From: Carnobacterium iners | Lineage (GTDB): Bacteria > Bacillota > Bacilli > Lactobacillales > Carnobacteriaceae | DNA: 64,000 nt | Reading direction: 5' to 3' | Assembly (NCBI RefSeq): GCF_900177385.1 | Contig: NZ_FXBJ01000002.1 | Span: 310,001-374,000, forward strand | The notes under the pieces: model-generated | What the model was told of the DNA's origin: nothing | Databases searched by the model: none | What the model saw: only the letters and a program-made list of their open reading frames with translations | Translations under genes and position numbers: made by a program | In this document: positions 9,446 through 20,590 of the stretch, piece after piece | Layout of the letters: the number at the start of each line of letters is the position of its first letter | How positions within the stretch are numbered: the stretch's first letter is position 1

Positions 9446-10390
9446 TTATTTTGAATGAACTGAAAATACTTTTGGTACTTTAGCTTTAAAACTGACCAAC
9501 TCACCGGTTGTAGGATGAATGAGCGCTAATGTTGTTGCATGTAATCCAAGACGTTTTAATGGACTAATAGTAGAACCATACTTTTTATCGCCTACAACTG
9601 GATGGCCAATTTCTTCCATGTGTACTCGAATTTGATTTTTCCGGCCTGTTTCAAGTTGAATTTCTAATAACGTAAAGGCATCATTCGATTTAATCTTCTT
9701 GTAATGCGTGATAGCTCGCTTTCCACCATTGTCAAACGGGCTAGAGAAAACATGCATAGATTTATTTTCAGTCAACCAAGAATCAATTGTTCCTTCGTCT
9801 TTTGTTATAACTCCTTCGACTAATGCTGTATAGATTCTCTCCTTAACACTGTCTGACCAGTTTTCTTGTAAGGCTAATTTTACTTCTTCACTTTTTGCAA
9901 AAAGCATCACGCCTGAAGTATCTCTATCTAAACGATGAACTACAAAAACTCGATTTTTCTTGTTGTCTTCTTTAACATACGTGGTTACTTGACGATAAGC
10001 TGTTAAATCATGTTCATTTTTAGAAGCCATAGAAAGCATACCCGCTTCTTTATTGATAACAATAATATCTTTGTCTTCAAAAAGAATACTCACCCCAACT
10101 AAAGCTTTTTCTTTAATCGCTTCTTTATTAGAAACAATGGATACTTTTTGTCCTGGAGATAAAGGGTAATTATGCTGTTTAATATTTTTCCCATCAACCC
10201 ACACTTGACCTCTTGTTAAAACTGATTTTATAGAATTGCGACTATTTTTAACTTTTTCTTCTATTAAAAAATCTAACATCTCTATTGGTTCTTTAACGGT
10301 ATACTCAGTCGCTTTTGTTGTGTCCTTGTATTGGAATGATTTTTTCTCTATTCTTTTTTTATTAGTTGGTTTAGGATTTCTTTTTACCAC
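9446..10390 (-). CDS. RluA/RluD-family pseudouridine synthase
   Basis: Isomerises uridines to pseudouridine in rRNA or tRNA. It contains the family motif VVHRLDRDTSGVMLFAKS with the catalytic Asp, an N-terminal S4-like RNA-binding part (RGQVWVDGKNIK), and TGRKNQIRVHMEEIGHPVVGD. I place the start at a GTG (10388-10390) giving VKRNPKPTNKKR, about 314 residues. The longer ATG frame from 10489 would cover a TATACT -10 at 10470-10475 and adds unlikely sequence. Which base is modified cannot be told from this. Confidence 0.88.
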   Translation of the reverse strand: MVKRNPKPTNKKRIEKKSFQYKDTTKATEYTVKEPIEMLDFLIEEKVKNSRNSIKSVLTRGQVWVDGKNIKQHNYPLSPGQKVSIVSNKEAIKEKALVGVSILFEDKDIIVINKEAGMLSMASKNEHDLTAYRQVTTYVKEDNKKNRVFVVHRLDRDTSGVMLFAKSEEVKLALQENWSDSVKERIYTALVEGVITKDEGTIDSWLTENKSMHVFSSPFDNGGKRAITHYKKIKSNDAFTLLEIQLETGRKNQIRVHMEEIGHPVVGDKKYGSTISPLKRLGLHATTLALIHPTTGELVSFKAKVPKVFSVHSK

Positions 10391-10500
10391 GTGCTCACTC
10401 TCTTTCGTGTTTGATTCATATTTTATTAAGACTAACGGTACTTTTATCCGTGTGTTCCTTCTCTTGCACAGTATAACGGAAAAAGACAAAAAAATAACCT

Positions 10501-10541
10501 AAAAACTGAATCTACTCTCTACACGAGTGAATTCAGTTTTT
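10501..10541. terminator. Terminator of the gal operon
   Basis: AAAAACTGAAT (10501-10511) pairs with ATTCAGTTTTT (10531-10541), with a further partial CTC/GAG stem inside. It is placed after the galR stop on the reverse strand. Confidence 0.88.
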
Positions 10542-10572
10542 AAGATTAATGTCTAATCGAACAATAAAAAGC

Positions 10573-11568
<996 letters not shown>

Positions 11569-11590
11569 TTATTTCTTCCTTTCTTTTTTT

Positions 11591-12649
11591 CTACAAGATA
11601 AGATCAAATTGATAAATTGTTTCTGAGTAGAATTTCTCATCTGGTTTTAGAATGATATTGCCAAAATTACCATGATGAATCGCATCTGGTAGTACTTGTG
11701 TTTCTAACGCGACACCAGAGTAAGGACGAACATTCTGTCCATCGATTTCATATAATCCTTCAGCCCAATTGTTCAAATACACAACAACTGCTTCCCGGTC
11801 TGTATAAAAACGAACCCGTCTTTTGCTAGTAGCATCCGTGATTTGTCCGTTAGCTTCCCCAACTTTAACCTGATTTAAAATGAAAGGGTGGTCGTATCCT
11901 CGATTGCTAACCGTTTGTGGATGGGCACTTTTTACTCCTGTTTTTAAAGGCATAGCTTGTCTAAAATCAAATGGCGAATCAGTTACATCTAATAATTGGC
12001 CTATCGGTACAGAATCGCTTTCTAATGGAGCATAAAAGTCACTATTTAATTGCATATGATGCTCTAGAATACCATTTACATGGTTTCCTGACAAGTTAAA
12101 ATAAACATGATTGGTTGGATTAAAAAGCGTTGTCTTATCGGTTGTGGCCGTGTATTGGATTTTGCATTCATTTGCTTGAGTTAGGAGATACTTTACTTGG
12201 ACAGTTAGATTGCCAGGGTACCCATTTTCATTGTCTGGACTTAGGTAAGTAAAGGTCAATGAACTTTCATCACTATCAGACTCTGCTTCCACCTGAGCTT
12301 CCCAGAAACGTGAATCAAAAGCTGGGCTGCCACCATGATGATGGTTCACACCTTCATTAATCGTTAATTGGACCGGTTTACCGTCTAGTTCAAAAGCCCC
12401 ATTGGCAATTCTACCCGCTACCCGACCTATGGTTGCACCATAATAAGGTCGATAGGTAACATAAGGTTCAACGGAATCAAATCCTAATGTAATGTTCTCT
12501 ATTTTCCCATCTTTATCTGGCGTTTTAATTGCTGTCAATGTTGCACCATAGTCCATTGCAGACACTTGTATACCCTGACTATTTTCTAATGTGTATTCAT
12601 AAACTGGTCTGCCTTCTACTTCTCCAAAAAGACGCTTGCTTGCTTTCAT
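11591..12649 (-). CDS. galM: Aldose 1-epimerase (galactose mutarotase)
   Basis: Converts beta-D-galactose to the alpha anomer used by galactokinase. The 352-residue product has the catalytic histidine region NEGVNHHHGG, the second histidine in FNPTNHVYFNLSG, and the catalytic glutamate in GVALETQVLPDAIH. Full length and part of the gal operon, with 25-base gaps on both sides. Confidence 0.95.
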   Translation of the reverse strand: MKASKRLFGEVEGRPVYEYTLENSQGIQVSAMDYGATLTAIKTPDKDGKIENITLGFDSVEPYVTYRPYYGATIGRVAGRIANGAFELDGKPVQLTINEGVNHHHGGSPAFDSRFWEAQVEAESDSDESSLTFTYLSPDNENGYPGNLTVQVKYLLTQANECKIQYTATTDKTTLFNPTNHVYFNLSGNHVNGILEHHMQLNSDFYAPLESDSVPIGQLLDVTDSPFDFRQAMPLKTGVKSAHPQTVSNRGYDHPFILNQVKVGEANGQITDATSKRRVRFYTDREAVVVYLNNWAEGLYEIDGQNVRPYSGVALETQVLPDAIHHGNFGNIILKPDEKFYSETIYQFDLIL

Positions 12650-12674
12650 TTATCCTTCCTCCTTTTCTTTATCT

Positions 12675-14171
12675 TTATTGAATCGTTTGAATGAAGGACT
12701 TAAATGCCGCTTGACCTTCATCTGTTTGTTTGTAAACCCCAGCGTCTTCTAAAACGCGCAAGAACACTTCGCCTACTGCTTTGTCGATTATCTCTTTTAC
12801 GTTATCTGTCATAGGTTTTGTTTGTGCTTTTATTTCTATTGCCCATTCTCTATGACTTTCTGCCATGTTGTTTTCTTGGTTCAACAAATAACGCTCAACT
12901 TCTTTTAACTCTGCTTTTAAGCGTGGTGGTAAGATAGCTAGACCCATTACTTCAATTAAGCCAATATTTTCTTTTTTAATGTGTTGCACGTCAGCATGAG
13001 GATGGAAAATACCATCAGGAAATTCAGCTGTTACTCGATTATTTCGCAAGACTAAATCTAATTCGAACTTATCGCCGTTCATTCGTGCTATTGGAGTAAC
13101 CGTATTATGAGAAACGTTATCCGTTTGCGCTACGATTGCAACCGTTGGATCTGAGTAACCACGCCATTCTTCAAGAATAAGCGTTGCTGCATCAATCATT
13201 TCTACTTTATTCGAACCCTTCAAACGAATAACAGACATTGGCCAATGAACTAATCCTGCTTCAATGGATGGAAATCCTTTTAAGTCAAATGAGTGGGTAA
13301 TCTTTGCTTGTTCCATAGCAAACGTGTGTCTTCCGCCTTGATAATGATCATGGGTTAAAATAGAGCCACCTACAATCGGAAGGTCAGCGTTAGAACCCAC
13401 AAAATAATGAGGAAATTGTTCAACAATACCCAATAATTTTTCAAATGTTGCTTTTTCTAGTTTCATTGGCTTGTGTTCTTGTGATAAAAAAATGCAATGT
13501 TCATCATAATACGCATAAGGAGAATACTGTAGTCCCCATCCTTCACCATTTAAAGGCATCCTGACAATCCGATGGTTGCTTCTTGCCGGATGATTAAGGT
13601 GTCCAGCATAGCCCTCATTCTCCATACACAACAAGCACGTTGGGTAATTCGTAGTCGTTGATTGTTTGGCTAAAGCAATTTGTTTTGGGTCTTTTTCTGG
13701 TTTAGATAAATTAATCGTAATTTCTAGTGGTCCAAACGGACTTTGCGAAATAAAATGACTATTTTTTGCAATTTGTCTTGTTTTGATGTAGTCATTAGCT
13801 TGGCTTAACTGATAAAAATAATCCGTTGCCTGTTTCGGACTAATCGCATAGTGCGACCAGAACTGTCGGTTAACTTCTGATGTTAAAGGAGTTACTAAAT
13901 TCATTATTTCCGCTTCTAATACCTCGCGCTCTGTTTGTAGATCTGAAATGTTGCCTGATTCTACCGCACAATCAATTAGTTGATCTAATAATTCCAAACG
14001 TTCAGAAAGGTGTTTAGAAGCTTTTAGTGTTGGGTCAAAATCAATTTTACCTAATAATTGCAATAACTGGTTAGTCTTTAGAATTTTATCTAATGAGTCA
14101 ATTTCTTTTTTTTGACAGCCGATTTCAATGAAATCTATCATCAGTTGATTTACATTTTCTATTGTATTCAC
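12675..14171 (-). CDS. galT: UDP-glucose--hexose-1-phosphate uridylyltransferase, Firmicute type
   Basis: Exchanges UMP between UDP-glucose and galactose-1-phosphate in the Leloir pathway. At 498 residues it belongs to the longer Firmicute-type GalT. CLLCMENEGYAGHLNHPARS and the active-site region ILTHDHYQGGRHTFAMEQ are visible. The ribosome binding site is AGGTGG or AGGTG. The gene follows galK after 132 bases that hold an operator-like palindrome and a hairpin. Confidence 0.95.
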   Translation of the reverse strand: MNTIENVNQLMIDFIEIGCQKKEIDSLDKILKTNQLLQLLGKIDFDPTLKASKHLSERLELLDQLIDCAVESGNISDLQTEREVLEAEIMNLVTPLTSEVNRQFWSHYAISPKQATDYFYQLSQANDYIKTRQIAKNSHFISQSPFGPLEITINLSKPEKDPKQIALAKQSTTTNYPTCLLCMENEGYAGHLNHPARSNHRIVRMPLNGEGWGLQYSPYAYYDEHCIFLSQEHKPMKLEKATFEKLLGIVEQFPHYFVGSNADLPIVGGSILTHDHYQGGRHTFAMEQAKITHSFDLKGFPSIEAGLVHWPMSVIRLKGSNKVEMIDAATLILEEWRGYSDPTVAIVAQTDNVSHNTVTPIARMNGDKFELDLVLRNNRVTAEFPDGIFHPHADVQHIKKENIGLIEVMGLAILPPRLKAELKEVERYLLNQENNMAESHREWAIEIKAQTKPMTDNVKEIIDKAVGEVFLRVLEDAGVYKQTDEGQAAFKSFIQTIQ

Positions 14172-14188
14172 CTAATACCACCTTTTGT

Positions 14189-14280
14189 CGTTTATAGTAA
14201 ACGCCATTTTCGTATTTTTATTCTACTTGTACGCCAATAATGTTCACTAGATGTCGGATACTAACCTCATCAAGTGAACA
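14189..14280. promoter_or_regulatory. galK-galT intergenic palindrome and hairpin
   Basis: CGTTTA-TAG-TAAACG (14189-14203) resembles a LacI-family operator just before galT. TGTTCACTAGATG (14241-14253) and CATCAAGTGAACA (14268-14280) form a 13 bp stem with one mismatch. There is no T-run, so it may affect mRNA processing or read-through rather than terminate. Confidence 0.45.
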
Positions 14281-14303
14281 CAACGAGCTTATTTCAGTAC
14301 TCT

Positions 14304-15470
14304 TTATAATACTTTTGCGCCGTCGCTAATACTTGCAATATAAAACTCAGCTGGATAGCCGATTTCTGCTTCATATCGTTTACCAACGTTTTCAATAAAT
14401 GGGTCAATTTGATCATTAGCTACTATCGCAAGTGAGCAACCACCAAAGCCAGCTCCAGTCATTCGTGCTCCGATAACTCCTGGTTGATCCCAAGCAGCTT
14501 GGACCAATGTATCTAATTCAACGCCCGTCACTTCATAGTTGTCTCTCAAAGAGATATGCGAAGCATTCATTAACAATCCAAATTCTTTTAAATCACCTGA
14601 TTTTAGTGCTTTTGCTGCTTTAATTGTCCGTTGATTTTCGGTAACCGCGTGTCTTGCACGCTTTTTAATCGTTTGATTCGATAATTGGTTTTCATATGTT
14701 TCAAACGTTGCTTCATCTAATTCACCTAATGAAGCAACAGGAACAAATCTTTGTAACTCTTCTAATGCCTGCTCACATTCACTACGTCTTGAATTGTAGT
14801 CAGATGTTGCTAGTTCACGACGTTTTTTTGTATTCATAATTACAATCTTATGGTCGCCAAGTTCAACTGGAATCAATTCGTACTCTAACGTGTTGCAATC
14901 AAGTAGTATGGCTTTATCTTCTGCTCCCATACCAACAGCAAATTGATCCATAATACCAGAGTTTACTCCAATAAATTCATTTTCTACCTTTTTACCAGTT
15001 TTAATTAAGTCAAGACGAGTTAACTCTAAGTCAAACAAGTCTTCTAAGATAATTCCCATTAGCAATTCAATTGAAGCGGATGAAGATAAGCCAGCACCAT
15101 TAGGAATAGTGCCATAAATTGCTGCGTCAATTCCCGTTGAAATATCGTGTCCTGCTTCTTTTAAATAATTCAATACACCTTTAGGATAATTAGTCCATTT
15201 ATCTTCCTCACGATAAGTTAAGTCAGATAAATCAAAAGAAATGACGCCTAAATCTGGAAAGTTTTCAGAATATAAGTTTACTGTCGTATCTTCTCTTTTA
15301 GCTGCAACTCCATAAGTTCCTAACGTAATAGCACAAGGAAAAACGTTCCCTCCATTGTAATCAGTGTGCTCGCCAATTAAGTTGATTCGTCCTGGAGCGA
15401 AAAACGCTTTCAATTCTTTGTCACCAAACAGTTCTACAAACTTTTCCTTCAGGCCTTTTAATTCCATCAT
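14304..15470 (-). CDS. galK: Galactokinase
   Basis: Phosphorylates alpha-D-galactose, the first Leloir step. The 388-residue product has the galactokinase signature GRINLIGEHTDYNGG, the GHMP ATP motif GAGLSSSASIE and MTGAGFGGCSLA near the end. Two adjacent ATGs follow AGAGGAG; the second (15467) is the better-spaced start. It heads the galKTMR operon, and a decayed beta-galactosidase gene lies upstream. Confidence 0.97.
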   Translation of the reverse strand: MMELKGLKEKFVELFGDKELKAFFAPGRINLIGEHTDYNGGNVFPCAITLGTYGVAAKREDTTVNLYSENFPDLGVISFDLSDLTYREEDKWTNYPKGVLNYLKEAGHDISTGIDAAIYGTIPNGAGLSSSASIELLMGIILEDLFDLELTRLDLIKTGKKVENEFIGVNSGIMDQFAVGMGAEDKAILLDCNTLEYELIPVELGDHKIVIMNTKKRRELATSDYNSRRSECEQALEELQRFVPVASLGELDEATFETYENQLSNQTIKKRARHAVTENQRTIKAAKALKSGDLKEFGLLMNASHISLRDNYEVTGVELDTLVQAAWDQPGVIGARMTGAGFGGCSLAIVANDQIDPFIENVGKRYEAEIGYPAEFYIASISDGAKVL

Positions 15471-15500
15471 TAGTCTCCTCTTATTCGTATTGTTTCTTCT

Positions 15501-15547
15501 ATTTTATTTCTTAAAGTAAAATAAATCAAGTAAATTTTAGTAAAATT
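15501..15547 (-). promoter_or_regulatory. galK promoter with GalR-like operator
   Basis: On the reverse strand -35 TTGATT (15524-15529), a 17-base spacer and -10 TAAAAT (15501-15506). Immediately upstream lies the perfect palindrome AATTTTAGTAAAATT (15533-15547), of the AT-rich type bound by LacI-family GalR proteins. A weaker AAGTAAAAT half-site falls in the spacer. Confidence 0.65.
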
Positions 15548-15598
15548 ATAAAAAAAGGCCATCCTAACTTTAATCTACTTGAAAATAAGTCCTATTTT

Positions 15599-17370
15599 TT
15601 AATTAATTTTATATTTTAAAGCAGCTGTTACTACTTCTACAGTATACTTTTCTAGCGTCACTTCTCCAGCTAATTCTACTTTATTGAGCGTATCCCAAAC
15701 AGATTGATCAAAGCAAACACTTGATTTTCTTCCGTAAAGTTCATCACAAAAAAACTATCTTCTGTTTCAGACTGTCTGGCTTGGACAGAAACACCTTTTT
15801 CATGCTGAACAGATATGACCGGCGCTAGTCTCAGTTCTTTTATTATTTCTCCATAAAAATCACTATGGAAAGATTGTTCTAATCTACCACGAATAAAATA
15901 GGTTTTACCTTTTTCAAAAGAATGACTTGTAATAGCCGGTGTATGAGCATAGAAGTCTTCTCGGTATTCGTCTCTAAACTCTGCTTGCTTTACTTCTAAT
16001 AGAGACGTGTGTTCTTTCTCACCATAACGCACTTTATTGCGATTAAATGGGTAAAGCGTATCTGCTTCTACCAAATTTATTCCAAAGATATCTTGTAAAT
16101 CTTGTGGCCAACCACCTAAGTTCGCTAGATTATGCTCATCCACTATTCCTGTCATATAAGTACAAACTACCGGTCCACCATTTGCTACAAATTCTTTTAA
16201 ACATGAAATAATCTCTAGACTTAACAAAAACATCATCGGTATAGCCAATAGCTTATAAGAAGAAAAGTCTTGATCTTTCATCATCACATCGACTGGAATA
16301 TCTTTTTCCCAGAAAGTGCGGTAATATTCTTATACCCTTTGAATGTAGCGTTTTGTTTCTAATCCGTAGCTCCATGCATCATTTAGGTCCCGATTATTTT
16401 CCCAGTCATATAAAATGGCTACATCTGCTGATCTAATTGTTCCTGCAACAGCTGAAAGGCTCTCTAATATTTCCCCGACTTCTGCTACATCTTTAAAGAC
16501 TCGATTTTCTGGGCTGTTGTCATGGTATGCCATTGCATCATGGAATTCTTCAAAAGAGCCACGGGATTTACGCCATTGAAAAGCACCTAATATCTAATCC
16601 TTGATAAGGAATAAGATCATCTGTATCTACCGTAAAATTAGTAGTAATCGGTATCTTAGGCGTTCGTTATCGTAAAGAAACCAGTTCGATTTGGTAAAAA
16701 TCAATTATTTGATTGGTAACAAACCTACGCTAATCTAGGTTCAATCCATGAACCGCATCTTCTCCTATTGGGAATGGCAATTGAATTTGTGACCAACTGT
16801 TTAAAGTATGACTTCAAAAAGGACTTCACCGAGCTTCATTCAAGGTCGTTAAATCATTGTTATAGGTTTCTTTTAACTAGTCTTTGAATGCTGCTTGACA
16901 CAAATCACAATGGTACTCCCCACTATATTCATTAGAAACATGCCACCTCAATAAGGCTAGATGATTGCCATAACGCTCTGCTAATAACCGATTAATGTGT
17001 TATGTTTTTTCTAGATAAACGGATGAACTAAAGCAATGATTGTGACGCGCACCTTGAAGGTGTTTTAATCGCAGCTCATTAGTACACAATACTTCCGCAT
17101 GTTTTGGGACAACCAAGCAGGCCTTGCTCCACTTAGAGTTGCTAAGATAACATTGCCACTATTTTGGTGAATGGTTTCAAATATGTTATTTAACCAGTCA
17201 GATATGTACACACTTTCTTCAGATTCCAACGCACTCTAAGTAAAGATACCGACAGTCTTCATATGCGCAAATCCCGTTAATTTTAAGTCCTCTGCTAAAA
17301 TAGCGGGTCGATTTAACCATTAATCAGGATTGTAGTCTCCACCATGTAACAGAGTTCTAGCTATCGTCAC
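15599..17370 (-). pseudogene. GH42 beta-galactosidase, heavily decayed
   Basis: Fragments of a family GH42 beta-galactosidase can be read in order on the reverse strand: TIARTLLHGGDYNPD, then a stop; ILAEDLKLTGFAHMKTVGIF, then a stop; LRWHVSNEYSGEYHCDLCQ; KDVAEVGEILESL with ADVAILYDWENNRDLNDAW; FVANGGPVVCTYMTGIVDEH from the trimerisation domain; and the final LNKVELAGEVTLEKYTVEV. Several stops and frameshifts lie between them, so no active enzyme is made. It probably once supplied galactose to the adjacent gal operon. Confidence 0.9.
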
Positions 17371-17457
17371 TTGTTTTTTTCACGACTTTTTATATTGATT
17401 TACTCCTTTTCTATGTATACTTATCTTTTATCTTTTTTAAAATCGCTTACTACGCGA

Positions 17458-17521
17458 AATATACCACAATCTATTCGTCTAGTGAAATTCAACTCTCTTT
17501 TTAAGTAAAAAAATTTACTAA
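17458..17521 (-). promoter_or_regulatory. Relic promoter and GalR-like half-sites before the GH42 pseudogene
   Basis: On the reverse strand -35 TTCACT (17481-17486), 17 bases, -10 TATATT (17458-17463). Upstream, AGTAAA and TTTACT (17504-17519) form an inverted repeat with the same half-site as the gal operator at 15533-15547. Confidence 0.4.
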
Positions 17522-17522
17522 A

Positions 17523-17570
17523 TAAAAAAACTTGCTTATATCTCTATTTTCATAGGAATATAAACAAGTT
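17523..17570 (-). terminator. Terminator of the CAP-domain gene
   Basis: On the reverse strand AACTTGTTTATAT pairs with ATATAAGCAAGTT (one G-T pair), followed by TTTTTTATT. It lies ten bases after the stop. Confidence 0.85.
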
Positions 17571-17580
17571 AAAATGAGTT

Positions 17581-18264
17581 TTAATTCGCCATAGGTGTGC
17601 CAAAAAGTTGAACGGCGTAAATATTTTCTCCATCAAAAGAAACGCCAATACCCACTTCTTTAAAGTCTTTATGAATCATATTTTCATAATGTCCTGGGCT
17701 ATCTACCCAACCATCAGACAATAACTCCGCCATTCCTGTTTCATCTAGATAATTTGTAGCCATTCCTAGATTTTCACCAGCTAGTTGATAAACATACTGA
17801 TATTCTGCTTCTTCAAGAATAGTAAACGTATCCCTACCATCTGGTCTAGTATGGGAAAAAGATTCTTCTGTTTCTTTAGCCCGTTTTCGAGCTGCTTTTT
17901 TTAATTGAGCATTTGGTGTTAATTCAGGTAAGTTTTTTTCACAACGAACTTGATTTAATAAGTCAAAAATACTATCTTCTAGCAGTTGATAATCAATTGT
18001 AGCTGTTTTTTCGTTAATCTCCACTTCTGGTTCAGCTACGGCTACCGATTCTTGTAATTGACTTTCAGGAGTCGGGTTCACTTTTTTTAAAGAACCTTCC
18101 CCTTCTATAATGGATTTGTTTGATTCAGGATTAGGAATTTTTTCTACAGTATCAGAAAGGGTATCTCCGACCCAAGTGCCTTGTAATACATCTGTCTTAC
18201 CTAACCAAAAACCTATTATCAATGCTACGATTATTAATAGTATAGAAGAAAAAAACCGTTTCAT
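17581..18264 (-). CDS. Membrane-anchored CAP (SCP/PR1) domain protein
   Basis: A 227-residue protein with an N-terminal signal anchor (FFSSILLIIVALIIGFWLG), a low-complexity linker of about 70 residues and a C-terminal CAP domain: LLNQVRCEKNLPELTPN, SHTRPDGRD, AGENLGMA and DSPGHYENMIHKDFKEVGIG. Firmicute relatives such as YkwD are exported; their biochemical role is poorly defined. The gene is monocistronic. Confidence 0.88.
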   Translation of the reverse strand: MKRFFSSILLIIVALIIGFWLGKTDVLQGTWVGDTLSDTVEKIPNPESNKSIIEGEGSLKKVNPTPESQLQESVAVAEPEVEINEKTATIDYQLLEDSIFDLLNQVRCEKNLPELTPNAQLKKAARKRAKETEESFSHTRPDGRDTFTILEEAEYQYVYQLAGENLGMATNYLDETGMAELLSDGWVDSPGHYENMIHKDFKEVGIGVSFDGENIYAVQLFGTPMAN

Positions 18265-18370
18265 ACGCCATCCCCTCTCAATTTAAATCAGTTTAACAAG
18301 TTTTGTTAAGAAATAAAAGAGGTTTATCCACTTTTTTATAGTTTCTCTCTAATCACACTAGTCGTTTTAT

Positions 18371-20182
18371 TTAACGTTTAATTTCTTTACTTAAAGCGAT
18401 AATTCTATCTACTGAACTAGCTAAATAGTTGATCGTATCATCTAATGGTTTTGTTGTTGTAATATCTACTCCTGCGACTAAAGCTGCTTTTGCAGGTTCG
18501 TATTGATCGCCTAGTGCTAAAAATTCTAGCCACTCTCGAATAGCCGGCTGTCCTTCTTTTTTAATCCGCAAGAAAGCTTGTGTTGCAATCGTTAATCCTG
18601 CTGAATACGTATAAGAATAAAGTCCCATGTAATAATGACTTTGACGCATCCAGGTTAGTTCCGCACCAGGATTTATTTCAACGGCATCGCCCCAGAATTT
18701 AGTTAAGACAGCTTTTTTAATCTCGCTCAGTTTAGCTGCATCAAAACTTTTCCCAGCATCCACTAATTGATAAACGTCTCTTTGGTAAGCTGCTTCCAAT
18801 AAATGCGTAATAAAGTTGTGGAAATACGTATTTGTCAGCATATTTGTTAAAGCAAACCGTTCTTTTCGGGCATCTGTACTTTTTCGTTTTAATAAATCAG
18901 TTAATAACAATTCGTTGAAGGTAGATGGTGCTTCAATTAAGTAGAGCGATGGCTCTTCACCTAAAATAGAGTTGGCACCTGCAGATAATATTGCTTGTCC
19001 GGCATGACCAAATTCATGAATCAAAGTATACACATCAGACAGTTGATTTGTCCAAGACATTAGAACATAAGGATGCTTACCATAGGGATTGGTGCAAAAA
19101 CCACCTGTTGATTTCCCTTTGTTTTGAACAAAATCTACCCAACGTTCTGGGTAAGATTTTAAAATAAGGTCTACATAATCTTGACCCAAAACACTTAAGG
19201 CTTCGGCGACTAATTCTTTAGACTCTTCAACGGTTACATTTAGCGAATACGTTGAATCTAAGTCTATTTTCAGATCAGCATACGTCATTTTATCTAGCTT
19301 ATTTTCTTCTTTAACATGTGTAATGTATTTTTGCATAATCGGAGCCAGATTATTCATGATGGTATCGATTTGACGATTATACAACCCACGGTCTACTTCT
19401 TGATCAAATAACAAGTAATCAAAAATTGAATCAAAACCTCGCATTGTAGCTAATGTTTTTTCTTTTTGTACTTGTGTGTAATACGTTTCTGCCACTACAT
19501 TTTGATAATCTGCTAAAACGACTGAAAACTTATCAAAAGCTGCACGGCGAATAGCTGTATCACCATGATACATGTAGTATTCTTCATAGGAAACAAAACT
19601 TAGTGGATACTCTTTACCGTCAACAGTAAAACTACCAAAGTCCATGTCTGCTAAGCGAGCCTGTTCATAAATAGACTCAGGCGCGTTTAATACTGGGCCT
19701 AATTGGGCTAGTGCTTTTTCTACTGAGGGATCTAATTGAATACTCTTTTTTTCTTTAATGTGTCGAATATAGGCAGCAAAGGATGGTTCTACTTGTACAA
19801 CTTGCTGGAGAATGTCTGAATCATTTGCGATTAGTTCAGAATCAAAGAATGATAATTTAGTATCTATCTCTGCTAACAAGTTATTCACAAAACGAGAAAG
19901 CTCTGTATTAGCTGGATTTGTAATATCTGCTGCTTCTGGTAAAAAAGCATAATGATTGATTAAAGAAGCTGATTGCATAATTTTTTCGTAATCTTTTAAA
20001 CCTAATCCAATAATCGCAGCATTAACCAATTGCTCCTCATAATCGCTACAAAATTTATCTGTTGCTGCTTTCATTTCTTCGATAGCCTTATAAAAATCTT
20101 CGGTTGTTTCGTAAAGAGCGGTTAAGTCCCATGTTAATTCTTCAAGAACATCTGCTCGATTTTTTAATTTTTCTTGTCCCAT
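18371..20182 (-). CDS. pepF: Oligoendopeptidase F
   Basis: Cytoplasmic M3-family zinc peptidase that trims oligopeptides. The 603-residue product has the zinc motif HEFGH at residues 389-393 and TGGFCTNPYGKHPYVLMSW upstream of it, as in PepF of lactic acid bacteria. Full length. It stands alone; a transposase relic lies beyond its start. Confidence 0.95.
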   Translation of the reverse strand: MGQEKLKNRADVLEELTWDLTALYETTEDFYKAIEEMKAATDKFCSDYEEQLVNAAIIGLGLKDYEKIMQSASLINHYAFLPEAADITNPANTELSRFVNNLLAEIDTKLSFFDSELIANDSDILQQVVQVEPSFAAYIRHIKEKKSIQLDPSVEKALAQLGPVLNAPESIYEQARLADMDFGSFTVDGKEYPLSFVSYEEYYMYHGDTAIRRAAFDKFSVVLADYQNVVAETYYTQVQKEKTLATMRGFDSIFDYLLFDQEVDRGLYNRQIDTIMNNLAPIMQKYITHVKEENKLDKMTYADLKIDLDSTYSLNVTVEESKELVAEALSVLGQDYVDLILKSYPERWVDFVQNKGKSTGGFCTNPYGKHPYVLMSWTNQLSDVYTLIHEFGHAGQAILSAGANSILGEEPSLYLIEAPSTFNELLLTDLLKRKSTDARKERFALTNMLTNTYFHNFITHLLEAAYQRDVYQLVDAGKSFDAAKLSEIKKAVLTKFWGDAVEINPGAELTWMRQSHYYMGLYSYTYSAGLTIATQAFLRIKKEGQPAIREWLEFLALGDQYEPAKAALVAGVDITTTKPLDDTINYLASSVDRIIALSKEIKR

Positions 20183-20284
20183 TCTTAATCGCTCCTTTTT
20201 ATTTTTTTCATTATTGTTCCTATTTATTTTGTACTATTTTCTGCTTAAGTATACCATTAAAATAAAAAATACTAAAAATAGACT

Positions 20285-20590
20285 AGGGTGTGTTTGAAAA
20301 CTGACTACTAACCTAATTTCTAGTATAATAAAAGAAAAACAGGAGTGAACATCATGAGTATCGAATGGTATAAATTAACTGATGAGCAATGGAATCAAAT
20401 GAAAAATCTCTTTCCACCGTATCGCACTGGTAGACCGCCAAAAAACAATCGCATCATGTTCAATGCTATTTTATGAATCGCTAGAAGTGGCGCCGCATGG
20501 CGCGACCTACCTAAAGAACGTTATGGATCATGGGATACCGTTTACTGTCGGTTTTGCTTATGGCGCGATACGGATTGAAACTAGTTGCTA
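20285..20590 (+). pseudogene. IS5-family transposase remnant (N-terminal part)
   Basis: From the ATG at 20354 the frame reads MSIEWYKLTDEQWNQMKNLF and GRPPKNNRIMFNAIL, a stop, then ARSGAAWRDLPKERYGSWDT and VYCRFCLWRDTD, the N-terminal domain of IS5-like transposases. The catalytic part is missing. GGGTGTGTTTGAAAA near 20286 may be the left terminal repeat. From here to 20890 I see no other gene. Confidence 0.8.
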
